NCBI RefSeq assembly: GCF_000313135.1
Contig: NW_004457574.1
Coordinates: 28,195-75,731, forward strand
Length of the DNA stretch: 47,537 nt
DNA from: Acanthamoeba castellanii str. Neff
Lineage: Eukaryota > Discosea > Longamoebia > Acanthamoebidae
Direction of reading: 5' to 3'
A program made the position numbers and the translations under genes. Below are positions 33,338 through 44,637 of this stretch, in pieces (within the stretch, counting starts at the first letter, position 1; the number at the start of each line of letters is the position of its first letter). Under the pieces are notes generated by a model. It had not been told where the DNA came from. It worked only from the letters and a program-made list of their open reading frames with translations, and ran no database searches.

Positions 33338-34866
33338 CTAGTCATCACCTGGAATGAGTGGCGCGAGGAAGAAGTTGAGGTGGCCCGTGTTGGTCAGCTG
33401 GCATAGGAGGCTCAACGGCGCTCCTGGACCCCTGGGCAGAGAGGACGGCGATGGTGAGAGAAAGAAGAGCGGTGAAGGCAAACGTTTATAAGACCTGGCG
33501 GGCGTACAGTTGCAGGAGCAGGGCCTCGCAATCGGGGAGGCTTGCACATCCCTTGGCGATGGCGGCAAAGAACTTGAACGCGAAGAGTTCACTGTGGTCC
33601 TGCTGCGTGTGGATGGCCAAGATGCCCGTCTCGCTCCCTTTCTGTGTGTGTCGTAAATGGCCAAGTTCTAAGACGACGTGGTTGGGCTGTCTGAGCGTAC
33701 CGTCTCTCTCAGGCTCACCTTGGCGGTCGTGAGGGCGTTCTCGACTGGATAGCTCCCAGGGTGAGCAGCGTGAATAGGAGCTGTGTTGAGGGCACGGTTG
33801 GTCTTTCGGTACCTGAGAAGCTCACTCCCGATCCACGTTTAACCTCGACGCGCAGCTCTTGGCCCAGGCCGTAGAGGTCGAGGCAGGCATCGGCCAGCAC
33901 TTGCGGAGGCAGAAGCACTTCTGCACCGATATCAGCAGCTGAACCGCATGTCGTCCTCACGCTTGTAGCGCTGGTTCACTTACCGCAGGGATACTGTCGG
34001 TCAGGGATGTGGATGCGCTCTGTGGTTCAGTACCGCGAGATCAACCACAGGCACATAGACATCAAGAACTACAATCTTGCCTTGCGTGACGTACCGTGAT
34101 TCAGCAGTGTCATTTGCGAGAGCTGCGCAGAGCGAAGGGAGGTCAGTACGAGGAGCTTGGAAGATATCCCCCCCCAAGTTCGTCATACCTGGTATACACT
34201 CTTCTTGTCCACGTCGCCTTGGCTGGAGTTGACGATCTGGGCATGTTCAATTTTGCGATCAGTACGCCAATGAAGTGAGCGGACAGTCTGGTACGAGCGT
34301 ACCACAGTTAACGGGCAGTCGGGATCGTCGTTGGCCAACGAGAGTACCAAGTGGTCGTATTTCTTCACGCGCTTGAGCACTGCAGCCAAGCAAGAGGACA
34401 TGAGATTGTGTCGTCGTAGATACATGCACCGTGTGGGATGAAGAACCTTTGTAAAGAGCCGATATCTTCAGGCTTAGCGTAGTGACTTGTTGCTGCTGCC
34501 TGTAGGGAGGCAAGATTCAGCGTGGGTATAACTCTATGAGTCCGAGGGGGAGTGGAGGCCAACCACTTGAAGACACGGAAGGCCTTATCAGCACGTAGCA
34601 CCACCTCCAGAAGGAACACCTGTGCCGCTACAGCACAAGTGAGCGCAATCCGCTGAAGGGAGGCGAGGTGCGTACTATCCAACGTGAGGATGTGGAGTCC
34701 TTCCTCGTTGATGTCGATGTTAACGGTGTCAAGGAGCGCGTTCAACATCTTCACCAGCTTCGCAAACGACAGCGGGTGCGTCAGCCTGTACGGAACAGCT
34801 ACGTATTAACTCACCGACCAAAGACATGGTGGCAAGAGGAGATGCGTACTCTGCGTAGAACTGCAT
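33338..34866 (-). CDS. Divergent PCNA-like sliding clamp
   Basis: The start at 34866 reads MQFYAE, then after an intron LTHPLSFAKLVKMLNALLD, followed by INEEGLHILTLDSTHLASL, which fits the PCNA N-terminus (MFxAxL...ILKKVLEAL...GVNLQSMDSSHVSL). Further matches: VLKRVKKYDHLVLSLANDD; LLPPQVLADACLDL then LRVEVKRGSGVSFSG, equal to the PCNA segment preceding the second domain core; SELFAFKFFAAIAKG; and the terminus TNTGHLNFFLAPLIPGDD, equal to GHLKYYLAPKI. PCNA forms a ring that tethers polymerases to DNA. The sequence is far more divergent than expected for a replicative PCNA, so it may be a paralogue with another role. Exon borders between about 34640 and 34390 are uncertain. Confidence 0.75.
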
Positions 34867-35220
34867 GCTTCACTGCTACGTGAGTCCGAGCTTGTTCGGA
34901 GGTGCTAGCTGGCGGCCCTCCGCAGCGGCCAACACCCCAAGCGAAAACGCAGGCAGAAAGGTTTCCCGCCAAATCACCATCACAACCATGATGAAACGAA
35001 GGCCGTGCAACGTGTGTTTACCACACTGTGGCATACTGTGGAGATGATCAGTTAATGCAGTAATGCAATGATCAAGGCGATACGTGCATTGGTTTGCTGT
35101 TTGGCTGACGTGGAGGCCAAGCTTGGTTATTTCCTGGTATCGGAGCACTAACAGCTACTGTAAATTTTATTATTTTTATAACCTGCAACCTCCAGCCACG
35201 CGCACAGCATCTACCACAGC
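34867..35220. promoter_or_regulatory. Divergent intergenic region, PCNA-like (-) and AGC kinase (+)
   Basis: These 354 bp must contain both promoters. An AT-rich stretch (AAATTTTATTATTTTTATAA) lies at about 35161-35181, some 40-60 bp before the kinase ATG. Nothing else stands out. Confidence 0.4.
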
Positions 35221-37182
35221 ATGGAGTCCAAGAGTTCACCTTCTTTAGCACGGAGAACCAAGCAGAAGGATCGCGACAAAGATGAAGAGCGTAAGAAGAA
35301 AGACAAGAAGGAAAGGCGCGAGAGAGATCGAGAGCGAGAGCGCGATCGAGACAGGGACGAAAAGAAGCGCGAGAGGAAGAAGAAGGCCGAGAAGGAGAAG
35401 TTGCGGGAAAGAGGCGAGAGGAAAGGCCACGGCAAGACGGGCAGGAGGGAGCGGCCCAGGCATGATGAGGCTAAGAAAAAGAAGCGTGGGGAGCGTTCTG
35501 AGGTGAGCCGCAAAGATTTTGAGAAATTGAAGGTGCTGGGCAGAGGTGATGTCGGTAAGGTCTACCTGGTCAGGCACAAGGACAAGCGCAAGCTCTACGC
35601 CATGAAGGTGCTCGACAAGAGCGAGATGATTACCAGGAACAAGGTGCATAATCCTTCAAATCTCTGTGTTTGTGTTGATGCACTTCCTCTTTTGCCGATC
35701 GTTGCTTATGCCCTCCACTGCCCAACAGGTCAAGAGAGCCCTCACGGAAAGAGAGATCTTGGCCACGTCCAACCATCCCTTCATCGTCACGCTGCACTAC
35801 TCATTCCAGACGAAGAACAACCTCTACTTCATCATGGACTATTGTGCGGGAGGCGAGTTCTTCAAGATGCTGCAACGCCAGCCTGGCAAATGCCTTACGG
35901 GTACGAGCATTTATCAATTTATTAATATTTGATAAATGCTAAAATCTTACATATCATCATTTGGTGCTTTAGAGGACCAGGTGAGGTTTTATGGTGCCGA
36001 AGTTCTTCTGGCGCTCGAGTACCTGCACATGATGGGCTTCATTTACAGAGGTAAAGTGCCCGTCAACAGTGATTGATGAATAATCTCACCGATATGCTTC
36101 TTTAATTTTAGACCTGAAGCCGGAGAACCTGCTGCTCGACGGAAGCGGGCATGTCATGCTCACAGATTTCGATCTGTCCAAGCAATCTGTGACACCCGTG
36201 AATCCCAAGGTGGTGACGCAGATGCTTACCGGCAAGATGAAGCTCGACACCAGACCCTCCGTGGTTACCAACTCCTTCGTGGGTACCGAGGAGTATATCG
36301 CGCCTGAGGTGATTGAAGGCTACGGCCACACCTCATCGGTCGATTGGTGGACCTTTGGCATTCTCCTCTATGAGATGTTGGTACGTCCTCTCCTTATCGC
36401 TCACTGTGCAACTTGTTGAGCCGTCATGCTAATGGTTATATTTCCTTATCAGTACGGCAAAACGCCCTTCCGCGGTCGCACCAGGGAGCACACGTTTGAC
36501 CACATCCTTCACAAGACCAACATCAAGTTCCCGGAGACGCCAGCGGTGCGTTTTGCAGCCATTGCTCTTCTAACTCATCTAAGTGAGTCACTCACTTTCT
36601 TATCTTCTCCTTACGCTGGCGATGATCTTGAACAGACGAGCAAGGAAGCCAAGAGCTTGGTCAAGAAACTGCTCGACAAGGACCCTCGCAAGCGCTTGGG
36701 CTCGGAGCACGGTGCTGCCGATATCAAGGTACTTCTTCCTCCTTTGTGCCCGCTGCCAGCGGCGCTCACTCCATCAGAATGCGCAACAAACTTGAGCCAA
36801 CGTTGTCGATCGTCTTTGTGACCATCACAGGAGCATCCGTTCTTCAAGGGCAAGGTGAACTGGGCTCTCATCCGTAATCAGGTCCCCTCGATCATCCCCG
36901 AGCTGGACAAGAAGCTGCTCGAGGCCGAGCCTCTGACCGACTCTGAGGACGAGTCGGATTCGTCTGAGTCCTCCGACTCTTCCGACAGCGACTCAGACTC
37001 TTCAGATTCGTCCGACTCTTCGTCTACCGACGACGAGTACTTCTCTTCCTTTACCCCACGTACGTTGCGCCCGCCTTCGTCTTGTCCGAGCTCCACCTGT
37101 TGTGGTCCGCAGTTCTTACACACACGTGTGTGTGATGTTCTTCTTCTTCTTGTGTTCATCAGTGTCCAGGAAGGAGAGCTAA
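35221..37182 (+). CDS. AGC-family Ser/Thr kinase (AGC-VIII / NRC-2-Fpk1-like)
   Basis: Exons 35221-35643, 35729-35900, 35973-36050, 36112-36380, 36453-36545, 36636-36728, 36831-37059 and 37163-37182 join in phase to 458 residues. The first ~95 residues are an extreme Arg/Lys/Asp/Glu tract. The kinase shows [28 protein letters not shown], and DFD in place of DFG (TDFDLSKQS), the mark of plant/fungal AGC-VIII kinases. A longer activation segment leads to [14 protein letters not shown]. After the C-lobe come ~35 acidic Ser/Asp residues, then EYFSSFTP, a probable hydrophobic motif (FxxFT). Fungal relatives phosphorylate phospholipid flippases; that role here is an inference. Catalytic residues are all present. 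Confidence 0.9.
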
Positions 37183-37584
37183 GCGCTCCGTTTTCAGCTC
37201 TCCTGCGACGCAGCGCAAGGACCTTAGACAACCTCTTCTTGCCTTCCTCTGGACACCAACCACCTGCGTAGTCGTGAGGAGAGTTCCACCCACATCCACA
37301 CACACGGCCATCGTCGGTTCTTTGTGTACACAAATACAACTCAGCCACAGCCCTCAGTCCGTTCTCGTTCACCTTCATCACCTTCTTGTGCGCAGTTCCG
37401 CAGCAACAAAGCAGAAAATAACCGGTGATGGTCGGGAGGACTAGAGAGCGCGAAGCAAGCGCCAGTTATGTTCCATTCCGAAATCAGAAAGCTCGAAACA
37501 TCTGCTGACACGCCACGACTCGGCCACGAGTTAGATTCAATTGAACGCATCTGCTACAAAAGGAGGATCTGCCAAAGTGAGCAC
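37183..37584 (+). promoter_or_regulatory. Intergenic region before the hydrolase gene
   Basis: About 400 bp hold the 3' end of the kinase transcript and the promoter of the next plus-strand gene. An in-frame ATG at 37468 precedes the chosen start and extends the frame by 39 residues of unremarkable sequence. No repeats or coding signal otherwise. Confidence 0.35.
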
Positions 37585-39525
37585 ATGGAGGGTGGTCCTT
37601 CTCTTTCGTTGGGATTGTCATCCATCGGCGGCACCTACAGCACCATGGTGGAGGCCATCATAAGGCCACCTCGGTACGATGTTCGCGATGCCTACCCCCC
37701 TAAGTACCCTAAAATAACAACATTTGCTGCATTCCTACAGAATGCACTACACCACTGCAGATCTGGGACCACCCAAATTCCGTCTGGGCAGGAGGACCTT
37801 CCAGAGAACTGACTTTGAGGTGCTGAGATGCCCCCTCACCTCTTCCTTTATTGTTCATCGTTCTTTATTTTATCATCTATTTAATCGTAAAAAAATTATT
37901 TTAATTTGCTGACCGTGGCCACGACGCGGCGCAGGTGGTGAACAAGCGGGGCTTGACCATTCAAGCGAGTCACTATGAGCCCGTTGCAGGCGAGCGACCG
38001 CGCAAGCAGCTGCCGTGCGTGATCTACCTCCATGGCAACTGCGGCTGCCGTCTGGACGCCCTCGAATGTCTACCCATCCTCCTGCCGTACAACATCACGC
38101 TCGTCGCTCTCGACTTCACCGGCTCAGGCTCATCGGAGGGTACGCACGCAGCACTCAAGACACTCAAGACACGACGCACACGGCGCACATGGCGAGTTGG
38201 AGCTAACGGCGCCGTTGGGTTTGGTGTTATCAGGGGAGTACGTGTCGCTGGGCTACTACGAGAAGGAGGACCTGGTGGCCGCGGTGGAGCATCTGCGCAG
38301 CACGGGCACCGTGTCGCGCATCGGCCTGTGGGGTCGCAGCATGGGCGCCGCAACCTCGATCATGTACGGCGCAACGGATCCGTCCATTGCGTGCATGGTG
38401 CTCGACAGCCCGTTTTCGTCGCTCACCAAGGTCGCCAAGGAGCTCGTAGAGAACTCCCCTGTACGGTCCCACTCGCGCGCACCGCGTCTCCTTGTCGACA
38501 AGCGAACTTGGGGCTAACGCTGCACGATCATTCCAGGTAAAAATACCTAAGATGATGGTGAGCATTGGATTGCGGATGATTCGCAAGACGATCGTGAGCA
38601 AGGCCAAGTTTGATATCAAGTACGTTTTGCCTTTTGGACTCCCACCGCTCCTCTTCGTTCAAACTCAAGCCGCCCGCCTCGAGCTGACGAGCATTCGCTT
38701 TCTGCGTTGTGGGTATCCACACAGCAAATTGGAACCGATAGCCGTGGTGGGCAGTTGCTTCATTCCGGCTCTCTTCGTGCACGGAGAGAGTGACACATTC
38801 ATTGGCTCGCACCACTCTCACGAACTGTGCGTCCGCCGACCCTTCGCACACGCGCACCGCACACGCGCATGCACGCACACGGCCAGACGCTGACCCTTGG
38901 ACACGACGGGGCAACACACACACACACACGCTCATCGCTACACTAGGTATGAGAAGTATGTGGGAGACAAGAACCAGCTGCTTGTCGAGGGCGACCACAA
39001 TTCGGCCCGACCTCCTTTCTTCTACGACTCGGCCAGCATCTTCTTCCACAACGCCCTGCTCTCCGCCGAGGAACAAGGTGCGTCGTGCGGCCACCCCAAC
39101 ACACGCACCACCTTTGGACGGTGGAGTGTGGCATGTGCGAGGCCCAAACTAAAGAATGCTCAACATTCTTCTATTAATGGTCGTGCAGAGGAGACGATGA
39201 AGGTGGCAGAGGCGCTGGAGGGCACCTCATCGGGCGGCGACTCGTACCGATCGCCGAGAGTCGTGCCGGACGTGTCGGCGGACTACGATCCGAGCATGGA
39301 GGACATGGAAGACGAAATGCTTCGCCAGGCCCTGCTCCTATCGCTCCAGGACTGCACCTCCCCCTACGAGATGTGCGTCCCGTCTTCGTTCTTCTTCATT
39401 CTTCATTCTTCTTCTTCACGTCGATGAGCTCACACTGGCATTCGTTTCTTCTCGTGGGCTGGACCAGCAGTCCCGACGAAGAGGAGAAAAACTCGGCAGC
39501 AGAGGACGAGAGCGCCCGAGCATAG
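37585..39525 (+). CDS. Alpha/beta hydrolase with C-terminal ubiquitin-interacting motif
   Basis: Exons 37585-37673, 37741-37819, 37935-38139, 38234-38460, 38537-38619, 38725-38826, 38947-39077, 39189-39372 and 39471-39525 join in phase to 384 residues. The fold markers are YLHGNCGCRLDA (oxyanion region), LDFTGSGSSEG, the nucleophile elbow GLWGRSMGAATS, VLDSPFSSL, FVHGESDTFI carrying the acid, and EGDHNSARP with the catalytic His. The order matches a plant family of UIM-bearing hydrolases beginning with an IRPPR motif, also present here. Near the C-terminus MEDEMLRQALLLSLQD fits the UIM consensus (acidic-x-L-x-x-A-L-x-x-S). Substrate unknown. A second ATG at 37645 with a strong context (CACCATGG) would give 364 residues. 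Confidence 0.9.
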
Positions 39526-40046
39526 GAGAGGAGAGAGCTCTACCGGACGGGGACGTGGTTCAACGGAACGTTTCCAGAGGCTTCCCCTTTCCTTCTTCTT
39601 CTCTCTCTTTTGATCGCTCTTGCTCTGTAGCTGTTTTGTCAGTTGTTGTACAGGAACCTGGCGTGGTGTGACTGGTTGTCCAGAACGCAGCAGAAAACTT
39701 AATCACCCATCAACCCCTCGCTTGCTTGCTTGCTTGACTTCGCCGGAGCCGACATTGACGCACCACCTCTGGTGTGTGGCGCAACTCACACCATAATCCG
39801 CACCCCCAGCCAACAGAACTAGTTACTTGCAGATTGCGCCAATCTGCGGGCTGACAGGTCCACTTCACCGAAGATAAGGTTTTCAGCTCATTTGGTGGCG
39901 ACATTGACGTTGTCTTCCGCAGCTCAATGCCTTCACGATGAACTGAAGACTGGACCCCTTAATCTCCGACTTCTTGAAGTCTCTACGTATTGTTCAACTT
40001 GGAGCCCACACCAGTACCCAAGCATTCCACCATCACCATCACCATC
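39526..40046. promoter_or_regulatory. Intergenic region with perfect 8-bp-arm palindrome around CCAAT
   Basis: Between two plus-strand genes, 521 bp contain a (CTTG)n tract near 39719-39736 and a palindrome at 39829-39847 (arms GCAGATTG and CAATCTGC with a 3-base centre) that includes a CCAAT box. The 10-mer GACATTGACG occurs at 39751-39760 and again at 39900-39909. A CATCAC/CATCACC run precedes the ATG of the next gene. The regulatory role is inferred from position. Confidence 0.4.
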
Positions 40047-41728
40047 ATGACCGCCGCTCCCGCCAAGGTGCGCTCACGCACTGCTCTTTTCTCAACTGAG
40101 GTTTTTTTTGCAACAACAAACTTACACTCATCGCTGGGCAACAAACCAGGTCAGCCTTACTGCTGCCTACCCCTCCGCCACAGATGACACCAGCAAGCCC
40201 TCAACGCTCACCTACTCCGGGCCGGCTGTCGACATTGGCTCCAGCAAGGCCCCGGCCTACCACACGCTGGTCAGGGATCTCCTGGCCGTGGGCGCCACCC
40301 AGCACACCTATGTGCTCAACCCCTACGCCGCCGGAGCCCACTTGCGGGCGCACACAGCAGCCGACGTGTTTACCTCTCGATTCGTCGGCACTGCCGCCAA
40401 CGGCCACAACCTGTGGCTTCCCCAGGGTCTCGGTATGTTGTGTGCGGTGTGCGGTGTGCGGTGTGCGGTGTGCGGTGTGCGGTGTGTTGTGCGGTGAAGT
40501 GTTCTGAGCCACTCGGACCCAGGCACGATTACGGAGGAGCGCTATAAGTTTGCCCTCTACGAAGGCGAGTTTGTCAACGGGTTCAGGCAGGGCTTCGGCA
40601 AGGCGCCCATCTTCGTTCCCAACACCTGTTCCTCCGGCGTGGCCTTCGTCGGCACTTACCGGTAAATCTACGCGCTCTCTGCTCTCAGACAGCAGCACCG
40701 GCACGCGCGCATCGCTCACACACACACGCAACACCGCACACGCATGCGGCACAGGGGTCAGTGGGATCACGGCCACAGGCACGGATTCGGCGAGCAGGTC
40801 GACCACTTGGCCGGGACGACGTTCTCCGGCGAGTGGCGCTACGACCGCAAGCACGGGCGCGGCGAGGAGGTCTATGCCGACGGCAGCCGGTACGTGGGCC
40901 TGTGGGCCAACGGACAGCGCCACGGACCCGGCCGGCTCCACTTGGCCGAGGGCGGCAGCGCGGCTCGCGACTACGCCCACGGCTCTCCCGTCACACGTAC
41001 CACGCTCTGCCTTTTTTGTGTGGCACTTGTCAAATGGATGCTTTGAATTGAATTGGTTTTGTTTTTATATTTTATTGTATTGTTGCAGTGCAAAGCGCGG
41101 GTGCGGTGGGCGAGGGCAGCGCCCTGGAGTCGTGGCTGGCCGAAGCCAAGGAAAAGTTGGCCCGAGTGATCGAGGAGGTCGAGTCCTCCATCCCCGCCAC
41201 CACCGCCGGCCTCAGCGTACATTCACCCAAAGCTCTCCTTGGCTCTTGTGTTGCACAGCCATTAACGCTCTTCTTTTTCTTTATTTTACAATACTGTAGG
41301 GCGTGTCAGGCAAGGTGGGGCTGCTCGATCGGAAGCAGCTGGCCCAGTTCAAGGAGAAGGACATTCCCTCATTCGCTCAGCAGCTGTCGCATCTGGCCGG
41401 TGGGCCGGTGGAGCTGGTGGTCGAGACCGGCAGCTTCCTGGCCGGGCCGCAGAGCAAGGTGGCCGTGACCCTGCTCATCGAGGGTCAGTCGCAGTTCCTG
41501 CTGGCGCCGCTGCTCAAGGGCGTGGCGAGCGTGTGTGCGGAAGATGCGGCGGCGAGGGACACGTTTCGGGCCAGCATCGGCAAGCTGACAGTCCGGCACG
41601 ACCCGACCGCGCGGGAGGTCACCCACACGCTCAGCAACAAGGAGTGGACCGTGGCGGGCAACTTCGAAGACCCGAGCGAGGTCATCATGCCCAACAAGGT
41701 CACCTCCTGGCTGGAAGCCAACATCTGA
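40047..41728 (+). CDS. MORN-repeat protein
   Basis: Exons 40047-40067, 40150-40432, 40523-40661, 40755-40996, 41089-41216 and 41300-41728 join in phase to 413 residues. The first exon encodes only MTAAPAK. At least three MORN motifs are visible: YEGEFVNGFRQGFGKAP, GQWDHGHRHGFGEQ and GEWRYDRKHGRGEE, with GLWANGQRHGPGRL following. MORN repeats form beta-hairpin ribbons that bind phospholipids or scaffold proteins at membranes. The C-terminal ~180 residues (from about GSALESWLAEAKEKLARVI) form a helical then mixed domain I do not recognise, ending VTSWLEANI. An intron at 40433 is filled with a heptamer repeat. Confidence 0.82.
40440..40489. repeat. Heptamer tandem repeat (GTGTGCG)n in MORN-gene intron
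   Basis: About six copies of a 7-bp unit begin soon after the 5' splice site of the second intron of the MORN gene. Confidence 0.9.
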
Positions 41729-41846
41729 TCTCTGGGCACTGTCGCCGCCGTGTGGGGTAAAAAGGAATTCAAGGAATTGTTTTACACACGCCCATGGGCC
41801 GCACCAAAATAATCCTAGGACTGAAACAACACTCTACCGCCTGTGG

Positions 41847-44544
41847 ATGGAACAGCAACAGAGGGAGGGGGCGGCCTTCTTGGAGGCCGCTGCCACTGGC
41901 AACGTGCTGGAAGCACGGCGGTTCTTGCAGAACAGCCCTCGCTTGGTTGACTTCGTTGATCGCCTTGGCTGGTTCCACCCCCTTTGACATTACTTTGTCT
42001 TTCAAGTTTCAATAATATAAATAATCAATAAATAAATAAATCAATAAATAAATATTAAGGGTGAAGCGGGGCAGGACGGGGCTGCTGGTGGCGGTGGAGG
42101 CGCGCCACGTGAAGATGGTGGAGCTGCTGCTGGCCAGCGGAGCCGACCCGCACCACCGGTCGAGCGTCGATGGCATGCACGCCCTCCACGTGCTCGCCGA
42201 ACAGGGCCAACGCGACTTCCTTTCTGCTGATGCGGTGCACTTGCTCCCCTTTCCTCCTGCGTATGTTTTCCTCTCTCACCGGCTCGCCAACAACAGGACG
42301 AAGTCGAGGAGCGGAAGGCTGCGGGCAAGCTGCTGGACATCCTGCTCGACGCCGGCGTCGACCCCAACGTGCCCACCACATCCGGCGAGGTCCGCTGATA
42401 CTGTCTGTCGTGTTGTGGGTCGTGTCGTGCCGTGTGCCGTGTGCTGAATGAAATTTTGTTCAATTGAATTCACAGACGGTGTTGCATCTGATGTGCCTGC
42501 GGGGCAACATCGATGGCGTGCGCGAGCTCCTCGCCCGGCGCCTGGTGGCCGACATCGACGCGCGCAACACCCACGGCGACACCGCCCTTCACTACGGTAC
42601 GTACCTACCCTGCCCTACTCCGGAGCTCTCCCAAAAACTGTTGGCTTGCGGGCTCACGAACTGGGGCAGCGTCGCGCAAGGGCCATCAGGAGATCGTGCG
42701 CCTGCTGGTGGCCCACGGCGCCTCGCCGGCGGCCGAGAGCCAGTTCGGCACACCGGGCCAGGTCGCGAGCGAGTCGCGGCAGGATCACATCACTGAGCTC
42801 CTCCGCAGTCTCTCCCGCCACCACACTGACGGCGATGACGACAATGACGACCATGACCTGCAGCGGCTCGGTCTGTGGAGCCTTCCTCCGGTGCGTCGTC
42901 GTCGTCTGATGAGTTCGGCTCCTCGTCTCCCTTCGCCACACTTATTGTCCGTCGGTGGTGGTCATGGGCAGGAAGTGGTGGTGCACGCGCTGTCGTTCGT
43001 GGCCAACGCTCGCGACCTCTGCTCGGTCTCCCTGGTGCGTAGCATCATAGCTTGCAAAGGGCCTCATAGAGGGTTGGGGGGGGGTGGCGAATGTCTAGTC
43101 GCTTGGCGCTGAACGAAGTGGTGCTCACGTGGGTGTTCAGACGTGCCGGGCGCTGGCAGCGATCAGCAGAGACGACGGCCTGTGGAAGCCGCTCGGCCAT
43201 CCCTCGTGGGCCGACCACCAAGTCGCGTACGCGCCGTTCCTATCCTTGCATTCCATTCCAGACTCCTGTATGACGTAAGCTGCATTCCTCACATTGATGC
43301 TCTTGCGTGTACCCTGAACAACAACGCCACGCAGAGAGGAAGGCGGGTGGAAGGGAGCCTACATGAAGTGGCTGCGCGCCGCCATGGCACAGTACAGGCA
43401 CGTGATGACGATTCACTCGCCGCACAGCTGCGTGGCAGGACCAACGTGTTTTGGTGAGTTTGCTGATCGTAACTCGTGACCTGGCTGGCAGGAAGAGGAA
43501 GCCCGCATCACCGGCCCCATTGCCCCCCGCAGGCGGACAACAGCAAACGACGAACTACGACCTCCTCGCCAAAGTCGTCATGCTCGGCATCACGTACGTT
43601 GATGTGTGGCCGTCTATTTGATGAATTGATGTCCCACTCGTGCGGTGATGCCTCGTGCGTGTGTGGATCTACAGCGGGGTGGGCAAGACGTCGGTCCTGC
43701 ACCGCTACACAAAGGGCACCATGACGGTCAACAGTCTTCCCACTATCGGATCTGACTTTGTAAATCACCCGGTCACGTGGAACGGCGCACGGATCAAGGT
43801 GCGGGCGCGTATAGTGTGCGTGTGTGCGTGTGTGTGTGTGCGTGCAGTTGTGTGTGATTCCACCTCTAACCTGAGGGTGGTCCACAGATGCAATTGTGGG
43901 ACATCGCCGGGCCGGAGCGATTCACCAGTGTAACACCGATCTATTATCGCGGCGCGAAAGGTCTGGTCCTCGTCTACGACATCGCCGACCTGTCGAGCTT
44001 CAACGCCACCGCCGGTTTCCTTCAAGAAATTCAATGGTACGAAGTCATGTTTTTTCAGCACTCTCCTTCCCCTCTAGCCTCACGCACGCACGCACGCACG
44101 CACGCAACGGGCATACAGGCACGCGCCCGAAGATGTGAGCGTGGTGCTGGTGGGCAACAAGACCGACCTGGCGCCAGACAAGCGCGTTGTGACCGAACAG
44201 ATGGGCAGGTGCGTTGCCGACACACACGCAAACTCGACACACAACACGCACGCTGACACACGAACGCATGCGTGTGCAGGCAACGGGCGGAGGAATGGGG
44301 CGCGCGGTTCTGCGAGTGCTCGGCCAAGGCAGGCGAGGGCGTGACCGATGCGTTCGATATGGTCATCGCGGGTATAATGGGCGGCTGGCAGTACGTGTCT
44401 GGCATGGCGACGCCGGCGCATGTGCCCAGCGACGCTCTCCTCGCCCAGCTCTTTCCTACTCCCACCACCGCCACCGCCGCCTCTTTCTCCTCGCCGGGCG
44501 GCAATGGCACCGAGACCCAGCAGCAGCGGTGTGTGCTGCAGTAG
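41847..44544 (+). CDS. Ankyrin / F-box / Rab-like GTPase fusion with CaaX tail
   Basis: Thirteen exons (first 41847-41971, last 44280-44544) join in phase to about 558 residues. Residues ~1-230 are ankyrin repeats (TGLLVAVEARHVKMVELLL, GHQEIVRLLVAHGASP). An F-box follows (LPPEVVVHALSFVANARDL, then TCRALAAISRDDGLWKPL). The C-terminal GTPase has P-loop GITGVGKTS, switch I PTIGSDF, WDIAGPE, NKTD and CSAK. The switch II Gln is Pro (GPE, not GQE), which should weaken GTP hydrolysis. It ends RCVLQ, a CaaX box, whereas most Rabs end in CC or CxC. The ankyrins and F-box suggest an SCF-type ubiquitin role anchored to membranes by prenylation. The intron after 43397 uses GC-AG, or GT after 43445 adding 16 residues. 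Confidence 0.87.
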
Positions 44545-44637
44545 CGTGTCTACATTTATTTACCTTTTTTTTTTCATTTCAATTCCGAGATAAATGAATT
44601 AAGTTATTTTACACAACGAGGTGGCAAGCCGAAAGAG

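Noticed and set aside
33338..34866. HUS1 or RAD1 (9-1-1 clamp) as identity of the clamp gene
   Set aside because: The GHLNFFLAPLI ending and DSTHLASL segment match PCNA rather than HUS1 or RAD1 as I know them.
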